Assembly: GCA_023442775.1 (NCBI GenBank)
Contig: JAEZXH010000004.1
Coordinates: forward strand, 49,933-113,932
DNA length: 64,000 bases
DNA from: Bacillota bacterium
GTDB taxonomy: Bacteria > Bacillota > Clostridia > Tissierellales > Peptoniphilaceae
Direction: 5' to 3'
In this document: positions 24,791 through 33,031 of the stretch, piece after piece
Numbering within the stretch: position 1 is the stretch's first letter
How the letters are laid out: every line of letters starts with the position of its first letter
The notes under the pieces: model-generated
The model's database searches: none
What the model was told of the DNA's origin: nothing
What the model saw: the letters and a program-made list of their open reading frames with translations, nothing else
Position numbers and translations under genes: made by a program

Positions 24791-25132
24791 ATGGCTACAC
24801 TCAGAAAACTGGGTCGCGAAACCGCCCACAGAAAGGCGATGCTTCGCAACCTCACCACCTCGCTTCTCCGCGAGGGGCGCATTGAAACCACGGTGACCCG
24901 TGCGAAGGAAACTCGCCGCATGGCCGAGCGCATGATCACCCTTGGAAAGCGCGGCGATCTTCACGCCCGTCGTCAGGCTCTCGCCTACATCTACGACGAA
25001 GACGTGGTGACCAAGCTCTTTACCGAGATTGCGCCCAACTACAAAGAGAGAAATGGTGGATACACCCGCATCTTGAAGAAGGGTCCCCGTCGCGGTGACG
25101 CTTCCGAGATGGCCATCATCGAACTCGTCTAA
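24791..25132 (+). CDS. rplQ: 50S ribosomal protein L17
   Basis: A 113-residue L17 (LGRETAHRKAMLRNLTTSLL; C-terminal GPRRGDASEMAIIELV). Last gene of the ribosomal cluster, 12 bp after rpoA and followed by a strong terminator. Confidence 0.97.
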   Translation: MATLRKLGRETAHRKAMLRNLTTSLLREGRIETTVTRAKETRRMAERMITLGKRGDLHARRQALAYIYDEDVVTKLFTEIAPNYKERNGGYTRILKKGPRRGDASEMAIIELV

Positions 25133-25133
25133 G

Positions 25134-25158
25134 AAGAGCCCTCTTGGGGCTCTTTTTT
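25134..25158 (+). terminator. Terminator of the ribosomal cluster
   Basis: AAGAGCCC (25134-25141) pairs with GGGCTCTT (25147-25154); T-run to 25158. It directly follows rplQ. Confidence 0.92.
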
Positions 25159-25188
25159 AACGCGTTAAAGAAAAAGAAAGAAGAGACT

Positions 25189-25782
25189 ATGAAAAAACAA
25201 TCCGTCTTCGCCACGGTGGGCCTCGTCGCCACCACCGGGCTCCTTCTCATCGGCTGCGGCTCCAAGACTCCGAACTATGTGGCCATGCCCATCGAGGGGA
25301 GCTACAACAGCGCCCAGGTCCTCTTTAAGAACGTCCCCGAGGACAAGCAACAAGAGGAGTTCGACAAGATCGTCGCCGAGGCCCAAAAGCGCGCCGACAA
25401 TCATGAGAAAGTCATCGTGAACAAGGAACTCGTGGAAGCTGCGGGAGTCAAGGACATCAACTTCCGCCGCCTCGACCTCATCAGCCTTCCCATCTTCTAC
25501 AAGGAAGAGGGAACCACCGAAGAGAAGCCGGAAGAGGGCGTGGAATACACCGCCGCCGATGCCACCTTCACCCCGAGCGAAAAGCTCGAAGAGGCGATGA
25601 AGTCCGACGAACAACTCGCTTCCGCCTTCGAGGCCCTGAAGCACGAAGCCCACATCCGTGGCCAGACCGACCCGAAGAAAGCCATGACCAAGGACGAAAT
25701 CGTCAAGTCAGGATTCCCAGAAGAATACGCCGCCGACGTCGCTTGGACGCCCCTCTATGTCCGCGTCGACAAGGCAAAATAA
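25189..25782 (+). CDS. Lipoprotein of unknown function, paralogue 1
   Basis: A 197-residue protein with a lipoprotein signal peptide (MKKQSVFATVGLVATTGLLL, lipobox IGC). The mature part is acidic and probably helical, ending in AWTPLYVRVDKAK. Length, the order F..E..I..A, a central Gly/Asn/Leu segment and the C-terminal TPLYxR motif are shared with the lipoprotein at 25937. The start at 25189 follows AAGAAGAGACT. Function unknown; I do not recognise the family. Confidence 0.8.
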   Translation: MKKQSVFATVGLVATTGLLLIGCGSKTPNYVAMPIEGSYNSAQVLFKNVPEDKQQEEFDKIVAEAQKRADNHEKVIVNKELVEAAGVKDINFRRLDLISLPIFYKEEGTTEEKPEEGVEYTAADATFTPSEKLEEAMKSDEQLASAFEALKHEAHIRGQTDPKKAMTKDEIVKSGFPEEYAADVAWTPLYVRVDKAK

Positions 25783-25809
25783 AAGACCGCCCGAGTGGGC
25801 GGTTTTTTG
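25781..25809 (+). terminator. Terminator after lipoprotein 1
   Basis: ACCGCCC (25786-25792), loop GAGT, GGGCGGT (25797-25803), then TTTTT. Confidence 0.9.
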
Positions 25810-25936
25810 TTGGGAAAAGTGAGATGAATCTACAAAAGCGCTTTGAAATCTTTTTTTTATGATAGACTGGGGATAGAAGAACTCTTGAAGTCGAGTTCTT
25901 ACCGAAAAGACGACATAGACGAGAAAGGAGAGCACC

Positions 25937-26566
25937 ATGAAAACGAGACGAAACCTAGGTGTTGAAACGATGAAGAAAGGAGCCCTCCTTCTCCTGGCCC
26001 TCCTGTTCTTCGTCGCCTGCACAAGAAAGGCCCACTACATCCACTCCGGTGGAGGCTTTTCTTGGCAAGAAGACCTCTTCCAACATCTCTCAGAAGAAGA
26101 GCGCAATCAAAGAATTGACGCCCTCTCCAAAACCGTGACCCAGGCAGCCGAAGATGGGACTTTTGTCGCCGTCGATGAGGAATTCATCAAAGCCCATGGT
26201 CTCGAGGGATGGAACCCTGAGGATCTCGAGAAGGTCCAAGTGGTGACCCACTACAAAAAGACCGACGATGACAAGGGCATCTCGCAAGGGGACTTGCCTC
26301 CGTTTATCTTATGCCAATTCGAGATTCGTCCCGATGAAGAATTTATGAGAGAGGCCACCGAGGAGGAGCGCATGGAGATGATGGAAAACATCCTCGAGAA
26401 GTCTGTGGAGTACGTCCAAAAGGGGGATGAAACCTTTAACGCCGAGAAACTGGCAAAGGAGGTGGAGGGGTTGAGCAAAGAGGAGGCAGAGCACCTCTCC
26501 ATCACCCCTCTCTACACCCGAGAGACTCCGGAGATCAAAGCGGCCATTGAAAAAGGCCTCATCTAA
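25937..26566 (+). CDS. Lipoprotein of unknown function, paralogue 2
   Basis: A 209-residue lipoprotein (signal LLLLALLFFVAC) with an acidic mature domain ending SITPLYTRETPEIKAAIEKG. It appears to be a diverged paralogue of the preceding lipoprotein: both have the same length class and a C-terminal TPLYxR motif. The start at 25937 is supported by GAAAGGAGAGCACC; the internal Met 12 lacks an SD. The 154-bp gap before it holds a terminator and a possible extended -10 (TGATAGACT near 25860) but no good -35. Function unknown. Confidence 0.78.
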   Translation: MKTRRNLGVETMKKGALLLLALLFFVACTRKAHYIHSGGGFSWQEDLFQHLSEEERNQRIDALSKTVTQAAEDGTFVAVDEEFIKAHGLEGWNPEDLEKVQVVTHYKKTDDDKGISQGDLPPFILCQFEIRPDEEFMREATEEERMEMMENILEKSVEYVQKGDETFNAEKLAKEVEGLSKEEAEHLSITPLYTRETPEIKAAIEKGLI

Positions 26567-26570
26567 GAAA

Positions 26571-26597
26571 GTAAAAAAGCCCCCGAGTGGGGCTTTT
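26571..26597. terminator. Bidirectional terminator
   Basis: AAAAAGCCCC, loop CGAGT, GGGGCTTTT between convergent genes; it serves the lipoprotein gene and the small minus-strand membrane protein gene. Confidence 0.88.
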
Positions 26598-26922
26598 ATT
26601 CGTCGAGGGAGAGCGTCGTCTTCGAGATAATCGACGCCTTTTCCTCGTCGGTGAGGGCGAGTCCTTGGAAAAGGTCCTTATCGAGGGCCTTGAAGAGCTC
26701 GTCCTTTCTCTTTTTAAGGGTGGCGTCCTTCCCGTCCCAACCTTGGAGCTCGATGGTAAATTTCTTCGTGCGGTGACAGAAACTCTTCCATTGACTCTCT
26801 GTCAGAGAGGCGGGTTTTTCTGTGGGAGGGATGAGGTGCGCCCTGGGCGGCGCGTCCTTACGTCCACGCTTGATGTACCCGAGGATCATCATGAGGAAAA
26901 AGAAGAAAACAATGTAGCCCAT
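26596..26922 (-). CDS. Small membrane-anchored protein, unknown
   Basis: A 108-residue protein with one N-terminal transmembrane segment (GYIVFFFFLMMILGYI) and a basic, soluble C-terminal part containing WKSFCHRTKKFTIELQGW. RBS AAAGGAG before the ATG at 26922; TATAAT on the minus strand (26958-26953) may be its -10. No family recognised. Confidence 0.65.
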   Translation of the reverse strand: MGYIVFFFFLMMILGYIKRGRKDAPPRAHLIPPTEKPASLTESQWKSFCHRTKKFTIELQGWDGKDATLKKRKDELFKALDKDLFQGLALTDEEKASIISKTTLSLDE

Positions 26923-26980
26923 GGAAACTCCTTTCTACAACAACCTATCTTCATTATACAGGAAATGGGAACGCATGGCG

Positions 26981-27009
26981 TTGACAAGGGGAAAAAAGGG
27001 CTCTATACT
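26981..27009 (+). promoter_or_regulatory. Promoter of the acid phosphatase gene
   Basis: TTGACA (26981-26986), 17-bp spacer, TATACT (27004-27009); near-consensus sigma-A type. Confidence 0.85.
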
Positions 27010-27049
27010 ACAGATAGAAAAACGCTTTCGTATCCCACAGGAGAGAACT

Positions 27050-27793
27050 ATGAACAAACACACCCTCCGTCGTATCACCGCAGGACTCTCACTCGCCGCG
27101 ATTCTCGCAAGCCCGAACTTCGCCCTGGCCAAGGGCCCGAAGGTGGAGTACACCCACCCCGGTGTCACCGCCGAGCTGAACCAACAGGCGCCGATTACCT
27201 ACGTCACCGTCGGCTCCATTGCGAAGAGCCTCGAGGGGAAGGGCCCCATCGACGTCAGCTTTGACATCGACGACACCCTCCTCTTCTCGAGCCAGTACTT
27301 CCAATACGGCTTCAACTACGTCACCCCGGGCAAGTACGATTACCTCCACCAGCAAAAGTTCTGGGACTTTGTCGCCGAGCGCGGTGACGAGGATTCGATT
27401 CCCAAGAAGGCCGCCAAGGAACTCATCGCCATGCACCTGAAGCGCGGCGACCGCATCCACTTCATCACCGGCCGCACCCGTGGGAGCCAGTACAAGGAAG
27501 GGGAAGTGGACAAGACCGCCAAGGCCCTCGCCAAGGCATTTAATCTACCAAAGCCCATTCCTGTAATTTACACTGCAGAAAAACCCATTGAACCCTATAA
27601 GTATGACAAGTCCTTCTACATTAAGAAGGTGAACTCGAAGATTCACTACGGCGACTCCAACGACGACGTCCTCGCCGCCCGTGAAGTGGGGATTCGTCCC
27701 ATCCGCCTCTTCCGCGCACCGAACTCCACCAACCTGCCCCTCCCCGTGGCCGGTGGCTATGGAGAAGAAGTCCTCTTTAATTCCGCCTATTAA
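27050..27793 (+). CDS. aphA: Class B acid phosphatase (AphA-like)
   Basis: A 247-residue exported HAD-superfamily phosphatase with a Sec signal peptide cleaved after about residue 28. The catalytic motif FDIDDTLLFSS carries Asp72 (nucleophile) and Asp74. HFITGRTRG and KIHYGDSNDDVLAAREVG supply the other HAD motifs, and the C-terminus GGYGEEVLFNSAY matches AphA. Such enzymes hydrolyse phosphomonoesters and transfer phosphate outside the cytoplasm. The family is best known from enterobacteria, so transfer is possible. It has its own promoter and terminator; RBS CAGGAGAGAACT. Confidence 0.93.
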   Translation: MNKHTLRRITAGLSLAAILASPNFALAKGPKVEYTHPGVTAELNQQAPITYVTVGSIAKSLEGKGPIDVSFDIDDTLLFSSQYFQYGFNYVTPGKYDYLHQQKFWDFVAERGDEDSIPKKAAKELIAMHLKRGDRIHFITGRTRGSQYKEGEVDKTAKALAKAFNLPKPIPVIYTAEKPIEPYKYDKSFYIKKVNSKIHYGDSNDDVLAAREVGIRPIRLFRAPNSTNLPLPVAGGYGEEVLFNSAY

Positions 27794-27821
27794 AAAAGAG
27801 CCCCGAGGGGCTCTTTTTATT
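27792..27821. terminator. Bidirectional terminator after aphA
   Basis: AAAAAAGAGCCCC-GAG-GGGCTCTTTTT stem between aphA and the convergent secreted-protein gene. Confidence 0.9.
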
Positions 27822-27823
27822 AT

Positions 27824-28519
27824 CTAACGCTTAATAATATCTCCTTCAGAGGAAAAGATGTAGTGAAAATCCGATACTGGTACGGGGATATTGTAGTCCC
27901 CTGTTTTAAGGAACGTATACTGAAGCTTCTTATCATAGATTCGTGGATAGTGAGAAAATTGTTGGCCACTAATGCGAGAGGCGGACGCTCCTTGAAAGGA
28001 ACATCGTCCACTCACGTTGTTTCGAATTGCAGAATCGGTAATACTATAAGTAGCTAAGACATTTGAGAGGTACTTCTCTTTGATGTCTTCGTGAAAAGTA
28101 CGAGAGAAAGGTTGGTCGTCATAGGCAAAAGGACCGACTTGAATTGCTTCAGAGGAGGCATAGAGGTCGGGTAGTTCAATGTATTCCGCAGGGCTCCATT
28201 CATAAATTGTATAATGCTGGAGCAGTGCGTGAACATCTTCGAAGGGAAGATTAAACTTTTGTGATGCCTTCAACGATTCAAGGTAGCGAAATGTCTGAAT
28301 ATCCTCAGGGACACTATTGGTGTGTTCAAGGACATAATTTTGGATGGCAACTTGTATACTCGTGCTCAAGGGGTCTGGTGTTTCCTCCAAATACCCTGTG
28401 ACGTCCAAAGTTCCATTCATGATTGTCGCCCCATATTGTGAAGATGCAAAGGATGTCATTGGCGAGAAAACGGCGAAGATCATCAGAAGTGCAATAACAA
28501 CAGTGAATAATCTTTTCAT
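27824..28519 (-). CDS. AT-rich secreted protein of unknown function
   Basis: A 231-residue protein with a clear Sec signal peptide (about 1-26, cleavage after SFA). There is no lipobox and no further membrane span. The mature protein is rich in Ser, Tyr and Ile and has no domain I recognise. RBS GGAAGGAGGAAACC before the ATG at 28519, and TACAAT on the minus strand near 28575 as a possible -10. Base composition and codon choice (many A/T third positions) differ sharply from the GC-rich neighbours, suggesting recent acquisition. Confidence 0.75.
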   Translation of the reverse strand: MKRLFTVVIALLMIFAVFSPMTSFASSQYGATIMNGTLDVTGYLEETPDPLSTSIQVAIQNYVLEHTNSVPEDIQTFRYLESLKASQKFNLPFEDVHALLQHYTIYEWSPAEYIELPDLYASSEAIQVGPFAYDDQPFSRTFHEDIKEKYLSNVLATYSITDSAIRNNVSGRCSFQGASASRISGQQFSHYPRIYDKKLQYTFLKTGDYNIPVPVSDFHYIFSSEGDIIKR

Positions 28520-28650
28520 GGTTTCCTCCTTCCAGAGTTGAACAATCCCACACTATCTTACGCTCTAATTGTACTACAAACAAATTGAGAAGTGGGTGTT
28601 ATCTAAAATTATTTCAAATATTTTTATTTATTCTTGACTGCACCCTAAGG

Positions 28651-29538
28651 TTATTCTTGTAATGTGAGTAGAAGAATGGCACCAAAGAGGAGCATCATCC
28701 CCAAGGCCTCGACGGGGGTGGGGAGGGTGTGAAAGAGGAGGATGGTGAGGATCTCCGAGAAGAGATTTTCAGAGAGGGCGAAGACCGGGGCCAAGGAGGG
28801 GCCGAGGAGCTTCTGGCCCTTGGCGTAGACGACGAAGGGAATCGCCGTCCCCCCGACGATGGAATAGGAGAGGCCGAGGAGGAGGGGAAGGGACGGGGGC
28901 AGAGCGAGAATCTCCTCGCGATAGAGGAAGAGGAGGACCGTCCCCGCAAGGAGCATCCCTCCCCCCACGAGGACGATGGGAGGGGCCTCCTTCTCAATGG
29001 GGAGAAGGGCGAGATTATAAATGGCATAGCCCACCGCAGAGAAAAGGGCGGGGGCGAGGACCCCTCCGGGAAGGGCCAGACTAGAAAGATCTCCCTTCGT
29101 GACGAGGAGCACCGTTCCCAGGATGGCGAGAAGAAATAGGGCGAGAAAGTTCTTCGAGGGCCAGCGACGATGCCATAGAGCGATGACCAAGACCACGAGA
29201 AAGGCTCCGAGGTACTGGATGAGGGTGGCCGTCGGGGCATTGGAGCGGCGGATGGCCTCGTAGTGGGTGGCCTGCATGAGAAAGAGGCCGAGAAATCCAT
29301 AGAGGAGGAGAGAGAAAAAGACCTTCGGGCGTCGCCAAGGGGAGAAAAAGGATTGCTTCGTGGCAAGGCTCATCCCCATGAGGAGAAGCCCCGCAAAGAA
29401 GAGGCGCAGGACACTCATGAGGTGTGGGGATAGGGGCGTGTGGGTGAAGAGGTAGGCCCCGACGTTTCCCTTGATGGCCCAGAGGAGGGCGCAGAGGAGG
29501 ACGAGAAGGGCACCTCGTGTTGAAGATTTTTGTTTCAT
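28651..29538 (-). CDS. EamA/DMT-family transporter
   Basis: A 295-residue membrane protein with about ten hydrophobic helices in two EamA repeats (first GALLVLLCALLWAIKGNVGA, second GGVLAPALFSAVGYAIYNLA). Family members export or import metabolites; the substrate cannot be told. The start at 29538 is preferred because the first helix follows directly; the nearest SD (AAGGAG) is about 13 nt away, so initiation may be weak. Divergent from the VanZ-like gene. Confidence 0.88.
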   Translation of the reverse strand: MKQKSSTRGALLVLLCALLWAIKGNVGAYLFTHTPLSPHLMSVLRLFFAGLLLMGMSLATKQSFFSPWRRPKVFFSLLLYGFLGLFLMQATHYEAIRRSNAPTATLIQYLGAFLVVLVIALWHRRWPSKNFLALFLLAILGTVLLVTKGDLSSLALPGGVLAPALFSAVGYAIYNLALLPIEKEAPPIVLVGGGMLLAGTVLLFLYREEILALPPSLPLLLGLSYSIVGGTAIPFVVYAKGQKLLGPSLAPVFALSENLFSEILTILLFHTLPTPVEALGMMLLFGAILLLTLQE

Positions 29539-29648
29539 AGGTTGAGTATACTCCTTTTTTCCGGAAGAAATAAAGGAAACGCCCAACTCCAAGAAAACCT
29601 GCAAAAAAATAAAGAATGCTATGGTAAAGAGAGAAGGGAGGAACCTTC

Positions 29649-30101
29649 ATGAATCGTTCTATCGACAAGTCGTTATGGTCTAAAGTCGCATACGTCCTAA
29701 TGTTTACGATTGCCAAGGCATTGGGAGGAAGAAAATCATATCTTCAATGGTCGTGGCGAGAAGGGATCAACCTCATCCCCGGGAGGACGGTGTGGGAATA
29801 CATCGTCTATCCGAGAAACTCTTCGATCCTCGTCCATGGCGCTCTGGCCAATTTGGTCTTTTCCCTCTATCCTTGGGTTGAAGCTCTGATCTTTCCGTCT
29901 GCGGACTGCCGGCGACCGAATCGGGAGCAGTTCCTTACGAGCATCAGTCTGAGTCTTTTTTATGCCATCGCCGTGAGACTCTTAGGCGTTGGTGCCTTTG
30001 ACATCGACACCATTCTCCTTCGAAGTCTTGTCCTATTTCTCATGTTCAAAATCAGGGATGAGGTCATGAGAGAGCGCTGTTGGAACGAGGGAAGATGGTA
30101 A
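29649..30101 (+). CDS. VanZ-like small membrane protein
   Basis: A 150-residue protein with about four hydrophobic segments. The motifs INLIPGRTVWEYI and FDIDTILLRSLVLFL resemble the NLIPF and RxFDxDDLxxN features of VanZ-family proteins. VanZ members are linked to teicoplanin resistance and related envelope functions, but most have no known role. RBS GAAGGGAGGAACC. The match is weak and rests on these two motifs. Confidence 0.55.
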   Translation: MNRSIDKSLWSKVAYVLMFTIAKALGGRKSYLQWSWREGINLIPGRTVWEYIVYPRNSSILVHGALANLVFSLYPWVEALIFPSADCRRPNREQFLTSISLSLFYAIAVRLLGVGAFDIDTILLRSLVLFLMFKIRDEVMRERCWNEGRW

Positions 30102-30135
30102 GACTCTAGGGTCTTTGTGGTAGGAATGGGAAATG

Positions 30136-30188
30136 GATGTATCGCCTGTGAAGACAAGGACTAAGTCCTAGGACAATTCACCTGCATC
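30136..30188 (+). ncRNA. Possible structured RNA / 3' UTR
   Basis: Nested complementary segments: GATGT (30136-30140) with GCATC (30184-30188), GTGAA (30048 offset, 30148-30152) with TTCAC (30177-30181), and GGAC (30158-30161) with GTCC (30165-30168). A terminator follows immediately. It could be a small RNA or an elaborate 3' UTR of the VanZ-like gene. No known riboswitch consensus was recognised. Confidence 0.3.
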
Positions 30189-30211
30189 GCCCCGGTGTCG
30201 GGGCTTTTTTT
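30189..30211 (+). terminator. Terminator
   Basis: GCCCCG (30189-30194), loop GTGT, CGGGGC (30199-30204), then seven T. Confidence 0.9.
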
Positions 30212-30269
30212 CCTCCTAGGGGATGCGGTGCTGGAAAAGGAAGTGGGATGAGGGAGAGACGCGCGCAAC

Positions 30270-30298
30270 TTGACGGGAGGAGGGGCGCGTCGTATTCT
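30270..30298 (+). promoter_or_regulatory. Promoter of the small membrane protein gene
   Basis: TTGACG (30270-30275), 17-bp spacer, TATTCT (30293-30298). The rest of the gap 30212-30373 shows no gene. Confidence 0.6.
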
Positions 30299-30373
30299 TA
30301 AAGAAATAAATTCTGAACTCGCATCCCTTGACACAGGGACCGAAGACAGCTCGTCGCACCAAAGGAGGACATG

Positions 30374-30649
30374 ATGAAAAAAAGCTTCTCGACGGTTCTT
30401 AATCTGGGTATTGTGGCGTATCTTCTCCTATGGGTTCTGCTTATCGCCTCGTTTTATAGCCACGGGGTGTGGTTGAAGATTGTCGCTGGGGGAAGTGTGG
30501 CCTGTTTTCTGGGACACGTTGAACTCTTTCGGCAGTGGGCACAGGGAACATCTGGGGACGAGGAGGAGAAGGCCTGGTTTCAAGCTGGGGCCCTTCAGCG
30601 CATCTACCTCATCACTCTGGTGATCGTTCTTGTGAGTCTTCTTCGTTAA
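30374..30649 (+). CDS. Small membrane protein, unknown
   Basis: A 91-residue protein with three hydrophobic helices, a short charged loop (TSGDEEEKAWF) before the last, and no recognisable family. Two adjacent ATGs exist; the second (30374) has better spacing, 5 nt from AAAGGAGG. Single gene with its own promoter and terminator. Confidence 0.65.
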   Translation: MKKSFSTVLNLGIVAYLLLWVLLIASFYSHGVWLKIVAGGSVACFLGHVELFRQWAQGTSGDEEEKAWFQAGALQRIYLITLVIVLVSLLR

Positions 30650-30662
30650 ATGGGGATGAAGG

Positions 30663-30693
30663 AAAGAGTTTCTCTTCGGAGAAGCTCTTTTTT
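30663..30693 (+). terminator. Terminator
   Basis: AGAGTTTCTC-TTCG-GAGAAGCTCT stem with a UUCG-type loop and a T-run, after the small membrane protein gene. Confidence 0.88.
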
Positions 30694-30695
30694 CA

Positions 30696-30724
30696 TTGAA
30701 ACTCAGGGCTTCTTGTGCTAGAAT
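30696..30724 (+). promoter_or_regulatory. secG promoter
   Basis: TTGAAA (30696-30701), 17-bp spacer, TAGAAT (30719-30724). Confidence 0.75.
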
Positions 30725-30761
30725 TGATACGTTACCTAAGAAAAGGGAAAAGGAGGGAATC

Positions 30762-30992
30762 ATGACGACTGTTTTATCCATCGTCGTGGCGCTTGCAAGC
30801 ATCGTGGTCATTGGCAGCGTGCTCGTGCAAGAGTCGGAGCAAGCGGGTCTTGGCACCGTGGATGGAAGTGTCGCAGAGGCGAACTGGGGCACCCACGTGG
30901 GGACGAGTCGCAAGCAGATGCTCCAACGTGCAACGGCGATCTCCAGCGCCGTTCTCGCCGTGTCTGTCGTGGCGCTTCTCGCCATTTCGTAA
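30762..30992 (+). CDS. secG: Protein translocase subunit SecG
   Basis: A 76-residue protein with two transmembrane helices. The intervening VLVQESEQAGLGTVDGSV matches the LLQ..K..GL loop of SecG, and the sequence then continues RKQMLQRATAISSAVLAVS. It assists SecYE in protein export. The start at 30762 follows AAAAGGAGGGAATC. The hppA gene follows after 36 bp, so the two may be cotranscribed. Confidence 0.88.
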   Translation: MTTVLSIVVALASIVVIGSVLVQESEQAGLGTVDGSVAEANWGTHVGTSRKQMLQRATAISSAVLAVSVVALLAIS

Positions 30993-31028
30993 GCAACTGA
31001 AGAAGAAAAAGAAACGAAAGGGAGACCG

Positions 31029-33029
31029 ATGAATCAAATTACCATCATCGCTCCCATCGTGGGAATCCTGGCCTTGTTGTTTGCTTTCTACAAGGCCTCT
31101 TTTGTGGGCAAGCAAGACCCGGGCTCTGAGCGCATGGTCGAGATTGCGACCCACATCCACGATGGAGCTATGGCATTTCTGAAGAGGGAGTACAAGGCCC
31201 TCGTCGTCTTTGTTGTTGTTTTATTTGTGATTTTAGGGGTGGGCATCGGATGGTCCACCGCGGTGTGCTTCGTCATCGGAGCCATCTTTAGTGTTATCGC
31301 TGGGTATGTGGGGATGACTGTGGCCACGAAGGCCAACGTCCGCACCGCCAATGCCGCTCACCAAAAGGGCATGGGCCACGCCCTCGACGTCGCCTTTTCC
31401 GGCGGTACCGTTATGGGAATGTGCGTCGTGGGTCTTGGAATCCTCGGGATCAGCGTCCTCTATCGCATCTTTGGGGATCCTGGCATCATCACCGGGTTCT
31501 CCCTCGGTGCGTCCTCCATCGCCCTCTTCGCCCGCGTTGGTGGCGGTATCTATACCAAGGCTGCTGACGTCGGGGCTGACCTCGTTGGGAAGGTCGAAGC
31601 AGGAATTCCCGAAGACGACCCTCGTAACCCCGCTGTCATCGCCGACAACGTAGGGGACAACGTCGGGGACGTCGCTGGTATGGGTGCTGACCTCTTCGAA
31701 TCCTACGTCGGGGCTCTCCTCTCCGTGGTAACCCTCGGGGTTGTGGCCTACGAAGCCGTTGGGGTGACCTATGGTCTCGGCATCGCCGTGGTGGGGATTT
31801 TGTCCTCCATCGTCGCCTGCTTCTTCGTCCGCGGGGACAAGAATCCTCAAAAGGCTCTCGATAGCGGAACCTACATCGCCAGTGCCATCACCATCATCGC
31901 CGCTGGTTTCTTGGCGAAGTACCTCTTTGGCAACTTCAAGCCCTTTATCCCCGTCGTCGTCGGCGTGGCTGTGGGTCTGATTATCTCCAAGATTACCGAG
32001 TACTACACCGCCACGGAATACAAGCCCGTGCGCCGCATTGCAGAAGAGTCCCAAACTGGGGCTTCCACCAACATCATCTCTGGTCTTTCCGTGGGAATGA
32101 TGAGTACCGTGGGTCCGATCATCGTCATCGCCGTGGGAATCATCCTCTCCTACACCCTTGCTGGAGGCAATGAAAGCGGCATCTATGGCCTCTTCGGGAT
32201 TGCTCTCGCCGCTGTGGGAATGCTCTCCACCTGTGCGTCCACCATCGCCGTCGACGCCTATGGCCCCATCGCCGACAACGCCGGTGGGATTGCAGAAATG
32301 TGCGAACTCCCTGAAGAAGTTCGTGAAATTACCGACTCTCTCGACGCCGTCGGAAACACCACCGCCGCCATCGGGAAGGGCTTTGCCATCGGCTCTGCTG
32401 CCTTGACGGCTCTGTCCCTCTTCGTCTCCTACATCGAGGCGACGGGTCTCGAGGGGATTGACATCTCCAAGCCCGCCGTCATCGCAGGAACCCTCATCGG
32501 GGGGATGCTGCCCTTCGCCTTCTCCGCTCTCACCATGAGCGCAGTGGGAAATGCGGCTTCTGCCATGATTGACGAAGTCCGTCGTCAGTTCCGGGAAATC
32601 CCCGGCATCATGGAGCGCAAGGCCACTCCTGAGTACGCCCGTTGCGTGGACATCTCCACCGGTGCTGCTCTCAAGGAAATGATCATCCCCGGCGTCATCG
32701 CCGTCGTCGTTCCCGTGGTTGTGGGTCTTCTCTTTGGCCCCGAGGCCCTCGGTGGTCTTCAAGCTGGTGCTCTCGTCACTGGGGTGCTCATGGCGATCTT
32801 CATGAGTAACGCTGGTGGCGCTTGGGACAACGCGAAGAAGTACATCGAAGGTGGTGTCCACGGCGGAAAGGGTTCTGAAGCCCACAAGGCCGCCGTCACT
32901 GGCGACACCGTCGGCGACCCCTTCAAGGATACTTCTGGTCCGAGTCTTAACATCTTGGTTAAGCTCATCACCGTCGTGAGTCTGGTCTTTGCACCTCTCT
33001 TCATCGCCTACGGTGGAATGATTTTCTAA
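31029..33029 (+). CDS. hppA: Membrane ion-pumping pyrophosphatase, K+-dependent type
   Basis: A 666-residue, roughly 16-helix enzyme that couples PPi hydrolysis to H+ or Na+ export. The PPi/Mg motif DVGADLVGKVEAGIPEDDPR, the repeats ADNVGDNVGD, and the C-terminal GDTVGDPFKDTSGPSLN are all present. The motif GNTTAAIGKG (442-451) has Ala446 where K+-independent enzymes have Lys, so K+ dependence is expected. Na+ or H+ specificity cannot be decided by eye. RBS AAAGGGAGACCG. It converges on a fluoride-controlled antiporter gene; soluble and membrane pyrophosphatases are fluoride-sensitive. Confidence 0.96.
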   Translation: MNQITIIAPIVGILALLFAFYKASFVGKQDPGSERMVEIATHIHDGAMAFLKREYKALVVFVVVLFVILGVGIGWSTAVCFVIGAIFSVIAGYVGMTVATKANVRTANAAHQKGMGHALDVAFSGGTVMGMCVVGLGILGISVLYRIFGDPGIITGFSLGASSIALFARVGGGIYTKAADVGADLVGKVEAGIPEDDPRNPAVIADNVGDNVGDVAGMGADLFESYVGALLSVVTLGVVAYEAVGVTYGLGIAVVGILSSIVACFFVRGDKNPQKALDSGTYIASAITIIAAGFLAKYLFGNFKPFIPVVVGVAVGLIISKITEYYTATEYKPVRRIAEESQTGASTNIISGLSVGMMSTVGPIIVIAVGIILSYTLAGGNESGIYGLFGIALAAVGMLSTCASTIAVDAYGPIADNAGGIAEMCELPEEVREITDSLDAVGNTTAAIGKGFAIGSAALTALSLFVSYIEATGLEGIDISKPAVIAGTLIGGMLPFAFSALTMSAVGNAASAMIDEVRRQFREIPGIMERKATPEYARCVDISTGAALKEMIIPGVIAVVVPVVVGLLFGPEALGGLQAGALVTGVLMAIFMSNAGGAWDNAKKYIEGGVHGGKGSEAHKAAVTGDTVGDPFKDTSGPSLNILVKLITVVSLVFAPLFIAYGGMIF

Positions 33030-33031
33030 AG

